DNA of 64,000 bases from Bradyrhizobium niftali. Its GTDB lineage: Bacteria; Pseudomonadota; Alphaproteobacteria; Rhizobiales; Xanthobacteraceae. The stretch lies in contig NZ_SPQT01000004.1 of assembly GCF_004571025.1 (NCBI RefSeq), positions 186,001 through 250,000 on the forward strand. The letters run 5' to 3'. A program made the position numbers and the translations under genes. This document shows, piece after piece, positions 37,552-46,332 of the stretch. Every line of letters begins with the position of its first letter. Position 1 is the first letter of the stretch. The notes beneath the pieces were generated by a model, which made no database searches, was not told where the DNA came from, and saw only the letters and a list, made by a program, of their open reading frames with translations.

Positions 37552-37878
37552 CTAGTCGCTGATCCGGTTCAGCACGGCCCTGAAGGCAACGCCCGGTACT
37601 TGCAGCGCACTGCCTTCGAATTCTGCCGCGTCGCCGTCCTCGCGGCCGGTGAGCGTCAGCGTGACGCGGTCGATGCCGAACAGCCCCTTGAAGGACGGGT
37701 CGTCGTTGTAGCGCTGGGTCGAGATCTTGACCTTGATCGTGTCGCCTTCGCCCGTATAGGTGCCCATGAAGGCGAAAGCGGAATTGCCGCCGCGCATTTT
37801 GCCATCCATCACATAGACGACACCGCACCCGGTCCCGTGAACCGTGTGGAAGTCGACCTTGTACAATCCCTGACGCAC
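37552..37878 (-). CDS. GrlR-like protein
   Basis: 108 residues. GLYKVDFHTVHGTGCGVVYVMDGKMRGGNSAFAFMGTY is the strand-rich beta-barrel characteristic of GrlR, the negative regulator of type III secretion in enteropathogens, and the length matches. GrlR partners with GrlA there; no grlA is in view, so this member probably has another role in alphaproteobacteria. GTG at 37878 is preceded by GGGGA; the open frame upstream of it is not protein-like. Confidence 0.68.
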   Translation of the reverse strand: MRQGLYKVDFHTVHGTGCGVVYVMDGKMRGGNSAFAFMGTYTGEGDTIKVKISTQRYNDDPSFKGLFGIDRVTLTLTGREDGDAAEFEGSALQVPGVAFRAVLNRISD

Positions 37879-38049
37879 GACCTGTCCCCGCAGAAGATCC
37901 AAATCCAACCTGGCCGGCAAACTATGATCGTTGCCAGCGGAAACAATCCGGTGGCGCCCGGAGATGCCGGCCATCAACATCAGATTTTGATCAAGGCTTG
38001 AAAGAATTGCGGGCAGCGCACCGAAATACCGGCTGGCGCAATGTCGGGA

Positions 38050-39396
38050 CTATCGGTTCGATGCCGATGGAGTGGTCGCCGCCACGCGCGTCAGCGCCAG
38101 CGCCGGCGTCGCCGACATCTTCACCAGCACGTCCTTGAGCGGATATTGCGTCCACGCGCGGTTCACGTAGTCGCGATGGGTGATGCCGTCGCCGGTCTCC
38201 ACGAACACCACGCTGCCGGGACGCAAGGGGCCGTCCATGTCCTCGGAGACGCCGATGCCCTTCTGCCTGAGCATGCTCATCAGCTCGCGGTCACGCCGTG
38301 CGGTGTAACGGGTGTAGGAGCTGACGAAGAAACCGGAGCGGTGACTCTCGATCCAGGAGGCGAACTTGTCCATTTCGCCATAGACTGCGTCGAGCAGCAC
38401 GACGCCGCGGACGCGGTCGCTGATGCCGCCGACCTCGAGGCTCCAGGCCGTCGGCAGGAAGCCGCCGCTATAGCCGACGATGACGATCGGCATGTTGGCG
38501 AAGGCGCGCGCGCTGTTGGGATCGCCACTGAGGCGGGCGAGGTGGCTCGCCGATTCGTCCATGAAGCGCTTGAGGCCGCCCGCCTGCCAGAATTTTCCGG
38601 CGCTGGAATCGGCGGCATCGACGGCCATCTGCGGCGCAAGCAGGATGGCATTGGCGCCGGAATCGGTGATCTGCTGCGGCACCAGCTGCCGGTCGCGCAC
38701 ATCGCGCTCCAGCGTCGCGCCATTGCCGTGGAAGAACACCACGATCACGCCCGGCTTGCGGACGTCGAAACGCTCGGGCACGTGCACCAGCACGCGGCTG
38801 TCGCTGTAGGTCTCGTCCTGCCAGTAGATGCGCCCCGAATAGCTGCGGTGGCCGCGGCGGTCGCCCTTGGAGATGTTGAGGAACGGCGCGTCGGAGGCAG
38901 GGTTGTTGCCGAAATAGGGGAAGGCCGACGACTTCATGCTGACGAGCGTCGTCAGGTCTTCGCGGGGCGGACGCTGGTAGGGCACCTGCGGTGTGAGCGA
39001 AGCGACCTTGTAGGGTGCCTGCTCCGGCCGCGGCTGCTGCTCAACGGCGCGCTTGGGCGAGAAGTCCGACATCTGCCGTTGCAGGAAGCTCTCGCCCGCC
39101 GAGGGGAAGCGCTCCTTGAACGGCGGGGCGGGGAAGCGATCCTCGAACGTGTCGGCGCTCGCAACCTGCGAATTGGTTTTGGCGACGACCTGGACATTGG
39201 CCTGCGAGTTCGCCGCAAGCGCCGCCGGATTCGGCGCCCCGCCGCATTGAACCAGCGTGAGCGAGAGCGGCACCAAGGCTGAGATCAGGCCGATCCGGAG
39301 CGCACGACCGTGCCGATCGGACGGCGTCCGATCGGCACGAATGTCAGCTCTCGTTTTCGGAACGGCCCCGACCATCCACCCATGACCCCAAGTCAT
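38050..39396 (-). CDS. Probable lipoprotein with alpha/beta-hydrolase fold
   Basis: 448 residues. A hydrophobic stretch ending LVQCGG (residues about 48-52) looks like a lipoprotein signal placed after an unusual charged leader. A low-complexity linker follows, then an alpha/beta-hydrolase core: VIVVFFHGNGAT (oxyanion), GYSGGFLPT (nucleophile elbow GxSxG), LDAVYGEMDKF (Asp region) and THRDYVNRAW (His). It may be a lipase or esterase anchored in the envelope. Start codon uncertain: GTG 39402, ATG 39396 or ATG 39375. Confidence 0.75.
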   Translation of the reverse strand: MTWGHGWMVGAVPKTRADIRADRTPSDRHGRALRIGLISALVPLSLTLVQCGGAPNPAALAANSQANVQVVAKTNSQVASADTFEDRFPAPPFKERFPSAGESFLQRQMSDFSPKRAVEQQPRPEQAPYKVASLTPQVPYQRPPREDLTTLVSMKSSAFPYFGNNPASDAPFLNISKGDRRGHRSYSGRIYWQDETYSDSRVLVHVPERFDVRKPGVIVVFFHGNGATLERDVRDRQLVPQQITDSGANAILLAPQMAVDAADSSAGKFWQAGGLKRFMDESASHLARLSGDPNSARAFANMPIVIVGYSGGFLPTAWSLEVGGISDRVRGVVLLDAVYGEMDKFASWIESHRSGFFVSSYTRYTARRDRELMSMLRQKGIGVSEDMDGPLRPGSVVFVETGDGITHRDYVNRAWTQYPLKDVLVKMSATPALALTRVAATTPSASNR

Positions 39397-39679
39397 GACC
39401 ACAAGCCCAGCGGCAATCTTGAGATAATTGAGCCGACTGGTGTTTAGGCGACGTTAAGTGTCCGGAGAAACTTCCCCACATCCGGAACGCTCGAAGGGAC
39501 CATGCAATCGTGTCGTGATTGTGGGGATCGGAAACGGGATTCTCCGGGGTTTATCGTCCGGGACCATGCTTAGAAGGTGCGGAAATACCTATTTCACTTG
39601 CCTCATTTAACCCTTGTTAACCCTGCTTGAATTGACTGATGCTTCCCACGAGGCGTGAGGCCTGAGGTTAAGGACCCCG

Positions 39680-41047
39680 ATGACGGCATCAGATGCGGGT
39701 ACTGCGCCCTGGACTGGCCGGCTGACCGGAAGAGGGGCGGGCGTCTCCGTTCTGGTCGCAACCGCCATCGTCGTTGCCGACATGATCGGGGTCGGCGTCT
39801 TCACCAGCCTCGGCTTCCAGGTCAAGGACATCCCGTCCGGCTTCTCCATCCTGCTGCTGTGGAGCGTCGGCGGCATCGTCGCGCTGTGCGGTGTGTTCTC
39901 CTACAGCGAGCTCGGGGCGATGTTCCCGCGCTCGAGCGGCGAATACAATTTCCTCGGCCGCGCCTACCATCCCGCCTTCGGCTTTCTGGCCGGATGGGTC
40001 TCGGCGACGGTCGGCTTTGCCGCGCCGGTCGCGCTCGCCGCGATGGCCTTCGGCGAATACGCCAAATCGGTCGTCCCCGACCTGCCGCCGATCCCGCTCG
40101 CCATCGGCGTGGTGTGGCTGGTCTCTCTCGTGCAACTGACCGGCGTCAGGCACTCCTCGACCTTCCAGTTGATCTCGACCGTCCTGAAGGTCGTGCTGAT
40201 CGTCGCCTTCCTGGTCGCCGGCTTCATCATCGGCGTGCCGCAGCCGATCGCCTTCACGCCGCAGCCGGGTGACCTCGCGCACATCGTCAGCGCGCCCTTC
40301 GCGATCGGCCTTGTCTTCGTGATGTACTCGTTCTCGGGCTGGAATGCGGCGACCTATATCATCGGCGAGATGAACATGCCGCAGCAGAACCTGCCGCGCG
40401 CGCTGCTCGCGGGCACGCTGATCGTGCTTGTGCTGTATGTCGCACTGAACGCGGTGTTTCTCTACTCCACGCCGGTCGGCGCGCTCGCCGGACAGCTCGA
40501 TGTCGCCAGCGTCGCCGGCACCGCCATCTTCGGCAGCCTCGGCGGACGGATCGTCGGTGCCATGATCTGCGTCGGCCTGATCTCCTCGATCAGCGCGATG
40601 ATGTGGATTGGCCCGCGCGTGATGATGACGATGGGGGAGGACATTCCGGCCCTGCGCGTGTTCTCGAAACGGTCGGTGAGCGGCGCGCCGGCCTACGCCA
40701 TCCTGTTTCAGCTCGCGGTCGCGACCCTGCTGCTGTTCACGCGCAGCTTCGAGGCGGTGCTCGACTTCATCCAGTTCGCGCTTCTGTTCTGCTCGTTCTT
40801 CACGGTCGCCGGCGTCATCAAGCTGCGCATCACCGATCCTGACCTGCCACGGCCCTATCGCGCCTGGGGATACCCGTTCACCCCGCTCGTTTTCCTGCTC
40901 GTGACCGCGTTCATGATGTACTACCTCTTGACCGAGCGGCCGGTGCAGTCGCTGTCGGGGATGCTCCTCATGCTCTCGGGCCTGTTGATTTATGCTGTTT
41001 TCCGCAGGCGGCCGGTCGCCGCTGGCACGTCACACAATCGCGAATAG
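39680..41047 (+). CDS. APC-family amino acid permease
   Basis: 455 residues with 12 predicted helices. The first helix GVSVLVATAIVVADMIGVGVFTSLG carries the unwound G-hinge that holds the substrate backbone in APC transporters, and YSFSGWNAATYIIGEMNMPQQNLPRALL is the conserved helix 6-7 region. Likely takes up amino acids or polyamines with a proton. AAGG is 6 bases before the ATG. The next gene starts 2 bases after its stop, so the two form one transcript. Confidence 0.9.
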   Translation: MTASDAGTAPWTGRLTGRGAGVSVLVATAIVVADMIGVGVFTSLGFQVKDIPSGFSILLLWSVGGIVALCGVFSYSELGAMFPRSSGEYNFLGRAYHPAFGFLAGWVSATVGFAAPVALAAMAFGEYAKSVVPDLPPIPLAIGVVWLVSLVQLTGVRHSSTFQLISTVLKVVLIVAFLVAGFIIGVPQPIAFTPQPGDLAHIVSAPFAIGLVFVMYSFSGWNAATYIIGEMNMPQQNLPRALLAGTLIVLVLYVALNAVFLYSTPVGALAGQLDVASVAGTAIFGSLGGRIVGAMICVGLISSISAMMWIGPRVMMTMGEDIPALRVFSKRSVSGAPAYAILFQLAVATLLLFTRSFEAVLDFIQFALLFCSFFTVAGVIKLRITDPDLPRPYRAWGYPFTPLVFLLVTAFMMYYLLTERPVQSLSGMLLMLSGLLIYAVFRRRPVAAGTSHNRE

Positions 41048-41049
41048 AC

Positions 41050-42258
41050 ATGTTTCGACTCTTGAGAATTGCGGCCGTCGCTCTTGCCCTGCTGGCTGCG
41101 GCCGTCTCGTCCGTGCGTGCCGCTGAGGTCACCTTCGACGACACCGCGCGCTTCCTTGCGGGGATGCAGCCATCGGCGGACTCGCCACTGGTGGCGCTCA
41201 CCAAAGACCCGTCCTGGCAGCATCACGCAAAATTCTTCGACGGCGCCTTTGCCCAGCTCGAGCAGCGGCAGCTCTCGAAGATCCGCACCTGGTCCGACGT
41301 CAACCTCGCCGCGCCACGGCCGACCATGTTCTACATGTTCAGCGGCCCGGACTTCCTCTACGCCGACGCCTTCTATTCCAAGGCCAGCACCTACGTGCTT
41401 GGTGCCCTGGAGCCGGTCGGCGCCGTTTCCGACCTGACGCGGCTGCCACGCGGTTCGGTCGGCGCTGCGCTCTACAATGTCGAGCGCTCGCTCGCCTCGA
41501 TCCTGAGCTTCTCCTTCTTCATCACCAAGCAGATGAAGGTCGACCTGCACGCCAACCAGGTCAACGGCACCTTGCCGATCCTCTATGTCTTCCTCGCGCG
41601 CTCCGGCAAGACCATCCGCAACGTCGAGATGATCGCGCTCGACAACAAGGGCGGGATGCATACGGGCAACGACAATCCGGGGCCGAATGCGACGCGCGGC
41701 GTCCGCATTACCTTCGCAGGCCCCGATGGCGAAGCGCGCACGCTGTATTATTTCTCGACCGATCTCTCTAATCCCGGCGCACGTGCGACGGGCTTCCTGA
41801 AGTTCTGCGAGACGCTCGGGCCCGGCAACAGCCTGCTCAAGAGCGCGTCCTATCTCTTGCACTCCGGCAACTTCACGACGGTGCGCGACTGGCTGCTCGC
41901 CAACAGCGCCACCATCATCCAGGACGATTCCGGCATTCCGCTCGCGAACTACAATGCGCGGCAGTGGCGATTCTTCCCGTTCGGCCGCTACCTCGGACCG
42001 ATCGCAGAATTCCCCGGCCGTTACCAGGAACGCTATGCCGAACTGTTCACGCGCGCCCAGCCGATCGATTTCGGCGTCGGCTATCGCTGGCGCACGCATG
42101 AATCGAACCTGCTGCTGTCGGTGAAAGTGCCGGGGCCCGAGGCTGCGCCTGCTGCGGAGACCACCTCGTCGGCCGAGCCGCCAAAACCGCCGCGTCCGAA
42201 ACGGCCGCGTCCGCCCGAATCCGTCCCGCCGTCCGGGCGCTTCTTCTGGTTCCGCTAG
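41050..42258 (+). CDS. Exported protein of unknown function, coupled to the permease
   Basis: 402 residues with a signal peptide (about 1-24). The mature part is a mixed alpha/beta region (FDDTARFLAGMQPS ... WQHHAKFFDGAFAQLEQRQL ... PTMFYMFSGPDFLYADAFY) with no motif I can place, followed by a Pro-rich tail (about 355-395, repeated KPPRPKR/PPESVPP). Its ATG is 2 bases past the permease stop, implying co-expression, so it could be a periplasmic partner of that transporter. I do not recognise a family. Confidence 0.72.
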   Translation: MFRLLRIAAVALALLAAAVSSVRAAEVTFDDTARFLAGMQPSADSPLVALTKDPSWQHHAKFFDGAFAQLEQRQLSKIRTWSDVNLAAPRPTMFYMFSGPDFLYADAFYSKASTYVLGALEPVGAVSDLTRLPRGSVGAALYNVERSLASILSFSFFITKQMKVDLHANQVNGTLPILYVFLARSGKTIRNVEMIALDNKGGMHTGNDNPGPNATRGVRITFAGPDGEARTLYYFSTDLSNPGARATGFLKFCETLGPGNSLLKSASYLLHSGNFTTVRDWLLANSATIIQDDSGIPLANYNARQWRFFPFGRYLGPIAEFPGRYQERYAELFTRAQPIDFGVGYRWRTHESNLLLSVKVPGPEAAPAAETTSSAEPPKPPRPKRPRPPESVPPSGRFFWFR

Positions 42259-42279
42259 GCCATTTGCCGAAGTCCGGTG

Positions 42280-42843
42280 TTACGTCGTCGCGTTCTGGGC
42301 GACGACGACCAGCACTTCAGCCTTCTGCCGGCCGAGGCTCCGGACCTCGTGCGGCGTCTCGCCTGAGAAATACAGGCAGTCGCCCTTGCCGAGGACGAGC
42401 TCTTCGCCGTCGAGCTTGATCGCAATCTTCCCGTTGACGACGAAGAGCAGCTCCTCGCCGGCATGCGAGGCCCGCGTCGCCGATTTGTGCGGCGGGCTGA
42501 GGAGGAACGGCTCCATCATCTTGCGGGTGCGGCCGGTTGCCAGCGGGACCACGCCAAAGGTGTCCTGAAACAGCGGGACGTTGCCGCCTTCGCGGCGGAA
42601 CAGCGTGTAGCGCGGCGCAGGCTCGGCGTTCGGGTCGAAGAAATTCGCGACATTGACCTCGAGGGCGGCGGCCATGCGCAGCAGCGCGGCGAGCGAGGGG
42701 ATCTTGAGGTTGCGCTCGACCAGCGAAATGTAGCCGCGCGTGAGGTCGCTCTGCCTGGCAAGCTGGTCCAGCGTCAGGCCCTTGGCAATCCGCGCCTGGC
42801 GAATATTGGCCCCGACCGCTGTCGCTTTGCTGACGTCAAGCAC
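42280..42843 (-). CDS. XRE-family regulator with C-terminal cupin domain
   Basis: 187 residues. The N-terminal helix-turn-helix (GANIRQARIAKGLTLDQLARQSDLTRGYISLVERN) is of the Cro/CI type; residues 90-187 form a cupin barrel (SHAGEELLFVVNGKIAIKLDGEEL, GDCLYFSGETPHEVRS) that would sense a small ligand. PuuR and related regulators of amine/amino acid catabolism share this layout. GTG start. It is divergent from the transporter-MOSC-reductase genes and is their likely regulator. Confidence 0.92.
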   Translation of the reverse strand: MLDVSKATAVGANIRQARIAKGLTLDQLARQSDLTRGYISLVERNLKIPSLAALLRMAAALEVNVANFFDPNAEPAPRYTLFRREGGNVPLFQDTFGVVPLATGRTRKMMEPFLLSPPHKSATRASHAGEELLFVVNGKIAIKLDGEELVLGKGDCLYFSGETPHEVRSLGRQKAEVLVVVAQNATT

Positions 42844-42875
42844 GCATGAGTCTCCCGAACTGCTGATGCCTCTTT

Positions 42876-42888
42876 TGCATCAGATGCA
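42876..42888. promoter_or_regulatory. Dyad TGCATC-A-GATGCA
   Basis: Perfect 6-1-6 inverted repeat 33 bases before the start of the XRE-cupin regulator; a natural candidate for autoregulation. Confidence 0.5.
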
Positions 42889-43037
42889 GCCGAACTGCCA
42901 GCCCGGTGGCGCGCACGGCCAGTTCCGGGGCACGTGCAGGTGTATTCCAAAGGAAAACCATCGCGCAGAAATTTCGAGCAGTGCCGCGGATATTGTGGGC
43001 AGACGAGCTGGTATCTCACGAAAAACAGCTGAAAAAT

Positions 43038-43054
43038 AGTGCAATATCTGCACT
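43038..43054. promoter_or_regulatory. Dyad AGTGCA-ATATC-TGCACT
   Basis: Perfect 6-5-6 inverted repeat with an A/T-rich centre, in the transporter promoter region. It shares the TGCA core with the first dyad, so both may bind the same regulator. Confidence 0.55.
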
Positions 43055-43199
43055 CTGCCGCGATCGGCGGCATTTGCCGCGCTTCGTGGCGTTGATTTCC
43101 AATAGTAAACATGATCGATTTTACCGCCGCGGCTGCCGATGGGCTCCGCGGACAGAACCAACTGCTTTTCCCAGGCGCCGGTACCTTTTGGAGAGATCG

Positions 43200-44513
43200 A
43201 TGACCGTAGCAGACGACGTAACCCTGAACGTAGCGCCGGACGAGGCGGCGAGCTTGCGACGGATCGTGTGGTCGAGCGTGATCGGCACCGCGGTCGAATG
43301 GTACGACTTCCTCATCTACGGCACGGCGACCGCGCTGGTGTTCAACAAGGTCTTCTTCGCGGCCGGCAATCCCACGCTCGCCACCATCGCCGCCTTCGGC
43401 ACCTATGCGGTCGGTTTCCTGGCGCGGCCGCTGGGCGCTGCGATCTTCGGTCATTACGGCGACCGGGTCGGCCGCAAGGCGATGCTCGCGATCACGATCA
43501 TGGTGATGGGCATCGGCACCTTCCTGATCGGCCTGCTTCCGACCTACCAGCAGATCGGCATCGCCGCACCTTTGCTCCTGATCGGCCTTCGTTTCCTCCA
43601 GGGCATCGGCCTCGGCGGCGAATGGGGCGGGGCGGTGCTGATGGTGGTGGAGAACTGTCCGACGCACCGCCGCGGCCTGCTCGGCAGCATGGTGCAGGTC
43701 GGTAATCCCATCGGCAATCTCGCCGCGATCGGCATGTTTGCGCTGGTGGCGAGCCTGCCGGAAAGCGACTTCATGACCTACGGCTGGCGCATTCCCTTCC
43801 TGATCTCGATCCTCCTGGTCGGCGTCGGTCTCTACATCCGCCTCAACATGGAAGAGACCGCGGCCTTCCGTCAGGTCCAGGCCAAGAAGGACGTCGCGAA
43901 GCTGCCGCTGGTCGAGATCTTCAGGCATCACCGTAGGCCGTTCTTCACCGCGGTTGGTCTGAAGATCTCCGAGATCGCCTATGCCAGCATCGGCGGCGTG
44001 TTCGTGATGTCCTATGCCACGGCCAATCTCGGTCTGTCGCGCACGGTGGTGCTGAATGGCGCGTTCGCCGCATCGCTGGTCGCGCTGCTTGCCATTCCCC
44101 TGTTCGGCTGGCTGTCCGACCTCGTCGGCCGCAAGACGATGTTCTATGCGAGCTGCCTGTTCTCGGCGCTGTTTGCCTTCCCGCTGTTCTGGCTGCTCAA
44201 TACCCGCGATCCCACCATCGTCATCTGCACCATCGTGGTCGCGATCACCTTCGGCCAGATGGCGATGTTCGGCATCGGCGCGCCCTGGTACTCCGAGCTG
44301 TTCACCGCGCGGCTGCGCTATAGCGGCGCCTCGCTCGGATTTCAGGTCGGTGCGGCCCTGAGCGGCGGGTTGACGCCGCTGGTCGCTGCGTCTCTGATGG
44401 CCTGGAGCGGCGGCGCAACCTGGCCCGTCTCGCTGCTGCTGATCGCCTGCGCGGCCATCACGGCAACGGCGACGACGTTCGCGCCGGAAATGGCGAACAA
44501 GGAACTGACCTGA
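43200..44513 (+). CDS. MHS-family (metabolite:H+ symporter) MFS transporter
   Basis: 437 residues with 12 helices. MHS signatures: VIGTAVEWYDFLIYGTA in helix 1, GHYGDRVGRKAMLAITI, RFLQGIGLGGEWGGAVLMVVE in helix 4-5 and WYSELFTARLRYSGASLG. Relatives take up alpha-ketoglutarate, shikimate, citrate or betaine-type compounds. The ATG at 43200 follows GGAGAG by 4 bases. It is probably first in an operon with the MOSC and reductase genes. Confidence 0.92.
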   Translation: MTVADDVTLNVAPDEAASLRRIVWSSVIGTAVEWYDFLIYGTATALVFNKVFFAAGNPTLATIAAFGTYAVGFLARPLGAAIFGHYGDRVGRKAMLAITIMVMGIGTFLIGLLPTYQQIGIAAPLLLIGLRFLQGIGLGGEWGGAVLMVVENCPTHRRGLLGSMVQVGNPIGNLAAIGMFALVASLPESDFMTYGWRIPFLISILLVGVGLYIRLNMEETAAFRQVQAKKDVAKLPLVEIFRHHRRPFFTAVGLKISEIAYASIGGVFVMSYATANLGLSRTVVLNGAFAASLVALLAIPLFGWLSDLVGRKTMFYASCLFSALFAFPLFWLLNTRDPTIVICTIVVAITFGQMAMFGIGAPWYSELFTARLRYSGASLGFQVGAALSGGLTPLVAASLMAWSGGATWPVSLLLIACAAITATATTFAPEMANKELT

Positions 44514-44550
44514 TCCCGCGGCGCGCCATCGCTTCTCACAAGGATTTGTC

Positions 44551-45072
44551 ATGCTCGACACCGTCAGCGCCGGCTCGGCGCAGAAGACAGCGCAGCTCGG
44601 CTGGACCGGCGTGGTGCGCTTCCTCCATCTCGCCCCGCGTGCATTCCTGCCGATGCGCGCAGCTGAAACGATCACCCTCGTCGCCGGCAAGGGGATCGAG
44701 GGCGACCGCTACATGATCGGCAACGAAGAGGGGTTTTATTCGCACAAGCCGGAAGAGGGCCGGCAGGTCACCCTGTTCGAACTCGAGACGCTGGTGGCGC
44801 TCAAGCGTGATGCCGGCATCGAGCTCGGCCCGGAGGAGCATCGGCGCAACGTCACGGTTGAAGGCGTGCCGCTGAATCATCTGGTCGGCCGCCGCTTCTG
44901 GCTCGGGGAAACCCTGCTGGAGGCAACCCGTCTGTCGGTGCCGTGCCGGCATATCGAAGAGATCACCGGCAAGGCGATCTTCGATCCCCTGATCAATCGC
45001 TCCGGCCTGAACTGCAAGATCCTGCAAGGCGGCACCGTCAAGGTTGGCGATACCGTGCGGAACGCGGCATGA
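44551..45072 (+). CDS. MOSC-domain protein
   Basis: 173 residues. The MOSC fold is recognised from GKGIEGDRYMIG, RQVTLFELETLVALKRD, GPEEHRRNVTVEGVPLNHLVGRRFWLGETLLEAT and the conserved cysteine in LSVPCRHIEEITG, which binds molybdenum cofactor sulfur in YiiM/YcbX/mARC relatives. Likely a molybdenum enzyme or sulfur carrier that needs an electron donor. AAGGA is 6 bases before the ATG. Its stop overlaps the next start (ATGA), so translation is coupled to the reductase. Confidence 0.9.
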   Translation: MLDTVSAGSAQKTAQLGWTGVVRFLHLAPRAFLPMRAAETITLVAGKGIEGDRYMIGNEEGFYSHKPEEGRQVTLFELETLVALKRDAGIELGPEEHRRNVTVEGVPLNHLVGRRFWLGETLLEATRLSVPCRHIEEITGKAIFDPLINRSGLNCKILQGGTVKVGDTVRNAA

Positions 45073-46025
45073 AGGTGCGTCCGATCACGACGATCAAGAC
45101 GGTCGTCACCCTCATCGAGGAGGCGGGGGCAGGCATAAAACTGTTCACACTGGCCGATCCCGACCGTTGGGAGTTGCCGCCCTTCAAGCCCGGCGCGCAC
45201 ATCGACCTGCATCTGCCCAACGGACTCGTCCGCACCTATTCGCTGTGCAACGAGCCCGCCGACAATGCGCGCTATGTTGTAGCGGTCAAGCGTGAGGCTG
45301 ATGGGCGTGGCGGTTCGCGCGCGCTTCACGACGAGGTTGCAATCGGCGACGTGATCGGCGTCTCGCTGCCGCGCGGCGGGCTCGATCCCGGTGCAGGCAT
45401 TGCGCGCCATGTGTTCATCGCCGGTGGCATCGGCGTGACGCCGTTTATGTCGATGGCGCGGCATCTTTCGCGAACTGGCGATGCCGACTTCGTCCTGCAT
45501 CTGGTCGTGCGCGAGGAGATGCCGCTCGCCGCGCATCTCGCGCCGTTGATCGACGCGGGCCGTGTCGTTGTGCACTGCACCTCGCGGACCGGGCGTCCTG
45601 ATCTCGCGGCGCTCATCGGGGAGGGCGGGGCGGACACGCTGGTCGCCTGTTGCGGGCCGGAAGGCATGACTGAGGCTTTCGAGCAGGCGATCGCAGCCTG
45701 GCCCGCCGCCAATGTCCATATCGAGCGCTTCATCGCGCCGCCGCCGGTCATCGATCCCGACGCAAAGCCCTTCACGCTGTCACTGGCGCGCTCGGGCGCC
45801 GAGATCCAGGTGCGCGCCGGTCAGACCATGCTCGCCGCGTTGCAGGAAGGCGGCGTCGACATCGCGACCTCCTGCTGCGGGGGCATCTGCGGCGCCTGCA
45901 AGGTCGGATGGATCGAGGGCGAGCCCGTGCACCGCGACCGCATCCTGTCGCCGTATGAGCGCGAGCGCTATCTCATGGTTTGCGTCGCCGGTTCAGACGC
46001 GGAGCGCCTGGTGCTGGATCTCTAG
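45069..46025 (+). CDS. VanB/PDR-type ferredoxin reductase (FMN, NAD, 2Fe-2S)
   Basis: 318 residues with the three-domain order of phthalate-dioxygenase-reductase-type proteins: flavin domain with RTYSLCNEP, NAD domain with FIAGGIGVTPFMSMAR and CCGPEGM, then a plant-type 2Fe-2S domain with SCCGGICGACKVGW and a final Cys in MVCVAG. It should pass electrons from NADH to a partner enzyme. No Rieske oxygenase is present nearby; the partner in hand is the MOSC protein, whose gene overlaps its start. Ends directly against a convergent small gene. Confidence 0.93.
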   Translation: MKVRPITTIKTVVTLIEEAGAGIKLFTLADPDRWELPPFKPGAHIDLHLPNGLVRTYSLCNEPADNARYVVAVKREADGRGGSRALHDEVAIGDVIGVSLPRGGLDPGAGIARHVFIAGGIGVTPFMSMARHLSRTGDADFVLHLVVREEMPLAAHLAPLIDAGRVVVHCTSRTGRPDLAALIGEGGADTLVACCGPEGMTEAFEQAIAAWPAANVHIERFIAPPPVIDPDAKPFTLSLARSGAEIQVRAGQTMLAALQEGGVDIATSCCGGICGACKVGWIEGEPVHRDRILSPYERERYLMVCVAGSDAERLVLDL

Positions 46026-46241
46026 CTACCAGTGCACGCTCTGGCTCGGCACGATGAACGCCGTGCTGCTGGGCGGTGTCGCCAAGCTCGTCGCCAGATA
46101 CCAGCCGGAGCCGAGCACGAGCGCCAGCAGGGCGATCATGGCGAGCACATCGATTGTTCTTGGATCGTGCCCCCTTGGATTGAACTTGGGATGCGGACCA
46201 CGCCTGAAGTGAAGAAAAAGAGGGCTGATTTTCCAGCGCAT
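46026..46241 (-). CDS. Small single-TM membrane protein, unknown function
   Basis: 71 residues. A basic N-terminus (RWKISPLFLHFRRGPHPKFNPRGHDPR) is followed by one strong hydrophobic helix (TIDVLAMIALLALVLGSGWYLATSL). GGAGG lies 8 bases before the ATG at 46241. Its stop codon abuts the reductase stop exactly. I do not recognise a family. Confidence 0.65.
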   Translation of the reverse strand: MRWKISPLFLHFRRGPHPKFNPRGHDPRTIDVLAMIALLALVLGSGWYLATSLATPPSSTAFIVPSQSVHW

Positions 46242-46332
46242 TGTTGTTTCCTCCCGCGGGAGCATCAAAACAACGCGAGGAGAAAGTTCCGGTTCCACTC
46301 AGGGCAGCGATGCGCAAAGCACCGCAACAAAC

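Larger units (their letters stand above)
42844..43199. other. Divergent promoter region with two dyads
   Basis: A 356-base region between the XRE-cupin regulator and the MHS transporter. It contains TGCATC-A-GATGCA (42876-42888) near the regulator start and AGTGCA-ATATC-TGCACT (43038-43054) in the middle. The share of A/T is high around 43020-43050. No gene is supported. Confidence 0.6.

Noticed and set aside
39606..39622. CtrA-like TTAACCCTTGTTAACC before the APC permease
   Set aside because: Spacer is six bases, not seven; CtrA half-sites would be out of phase.
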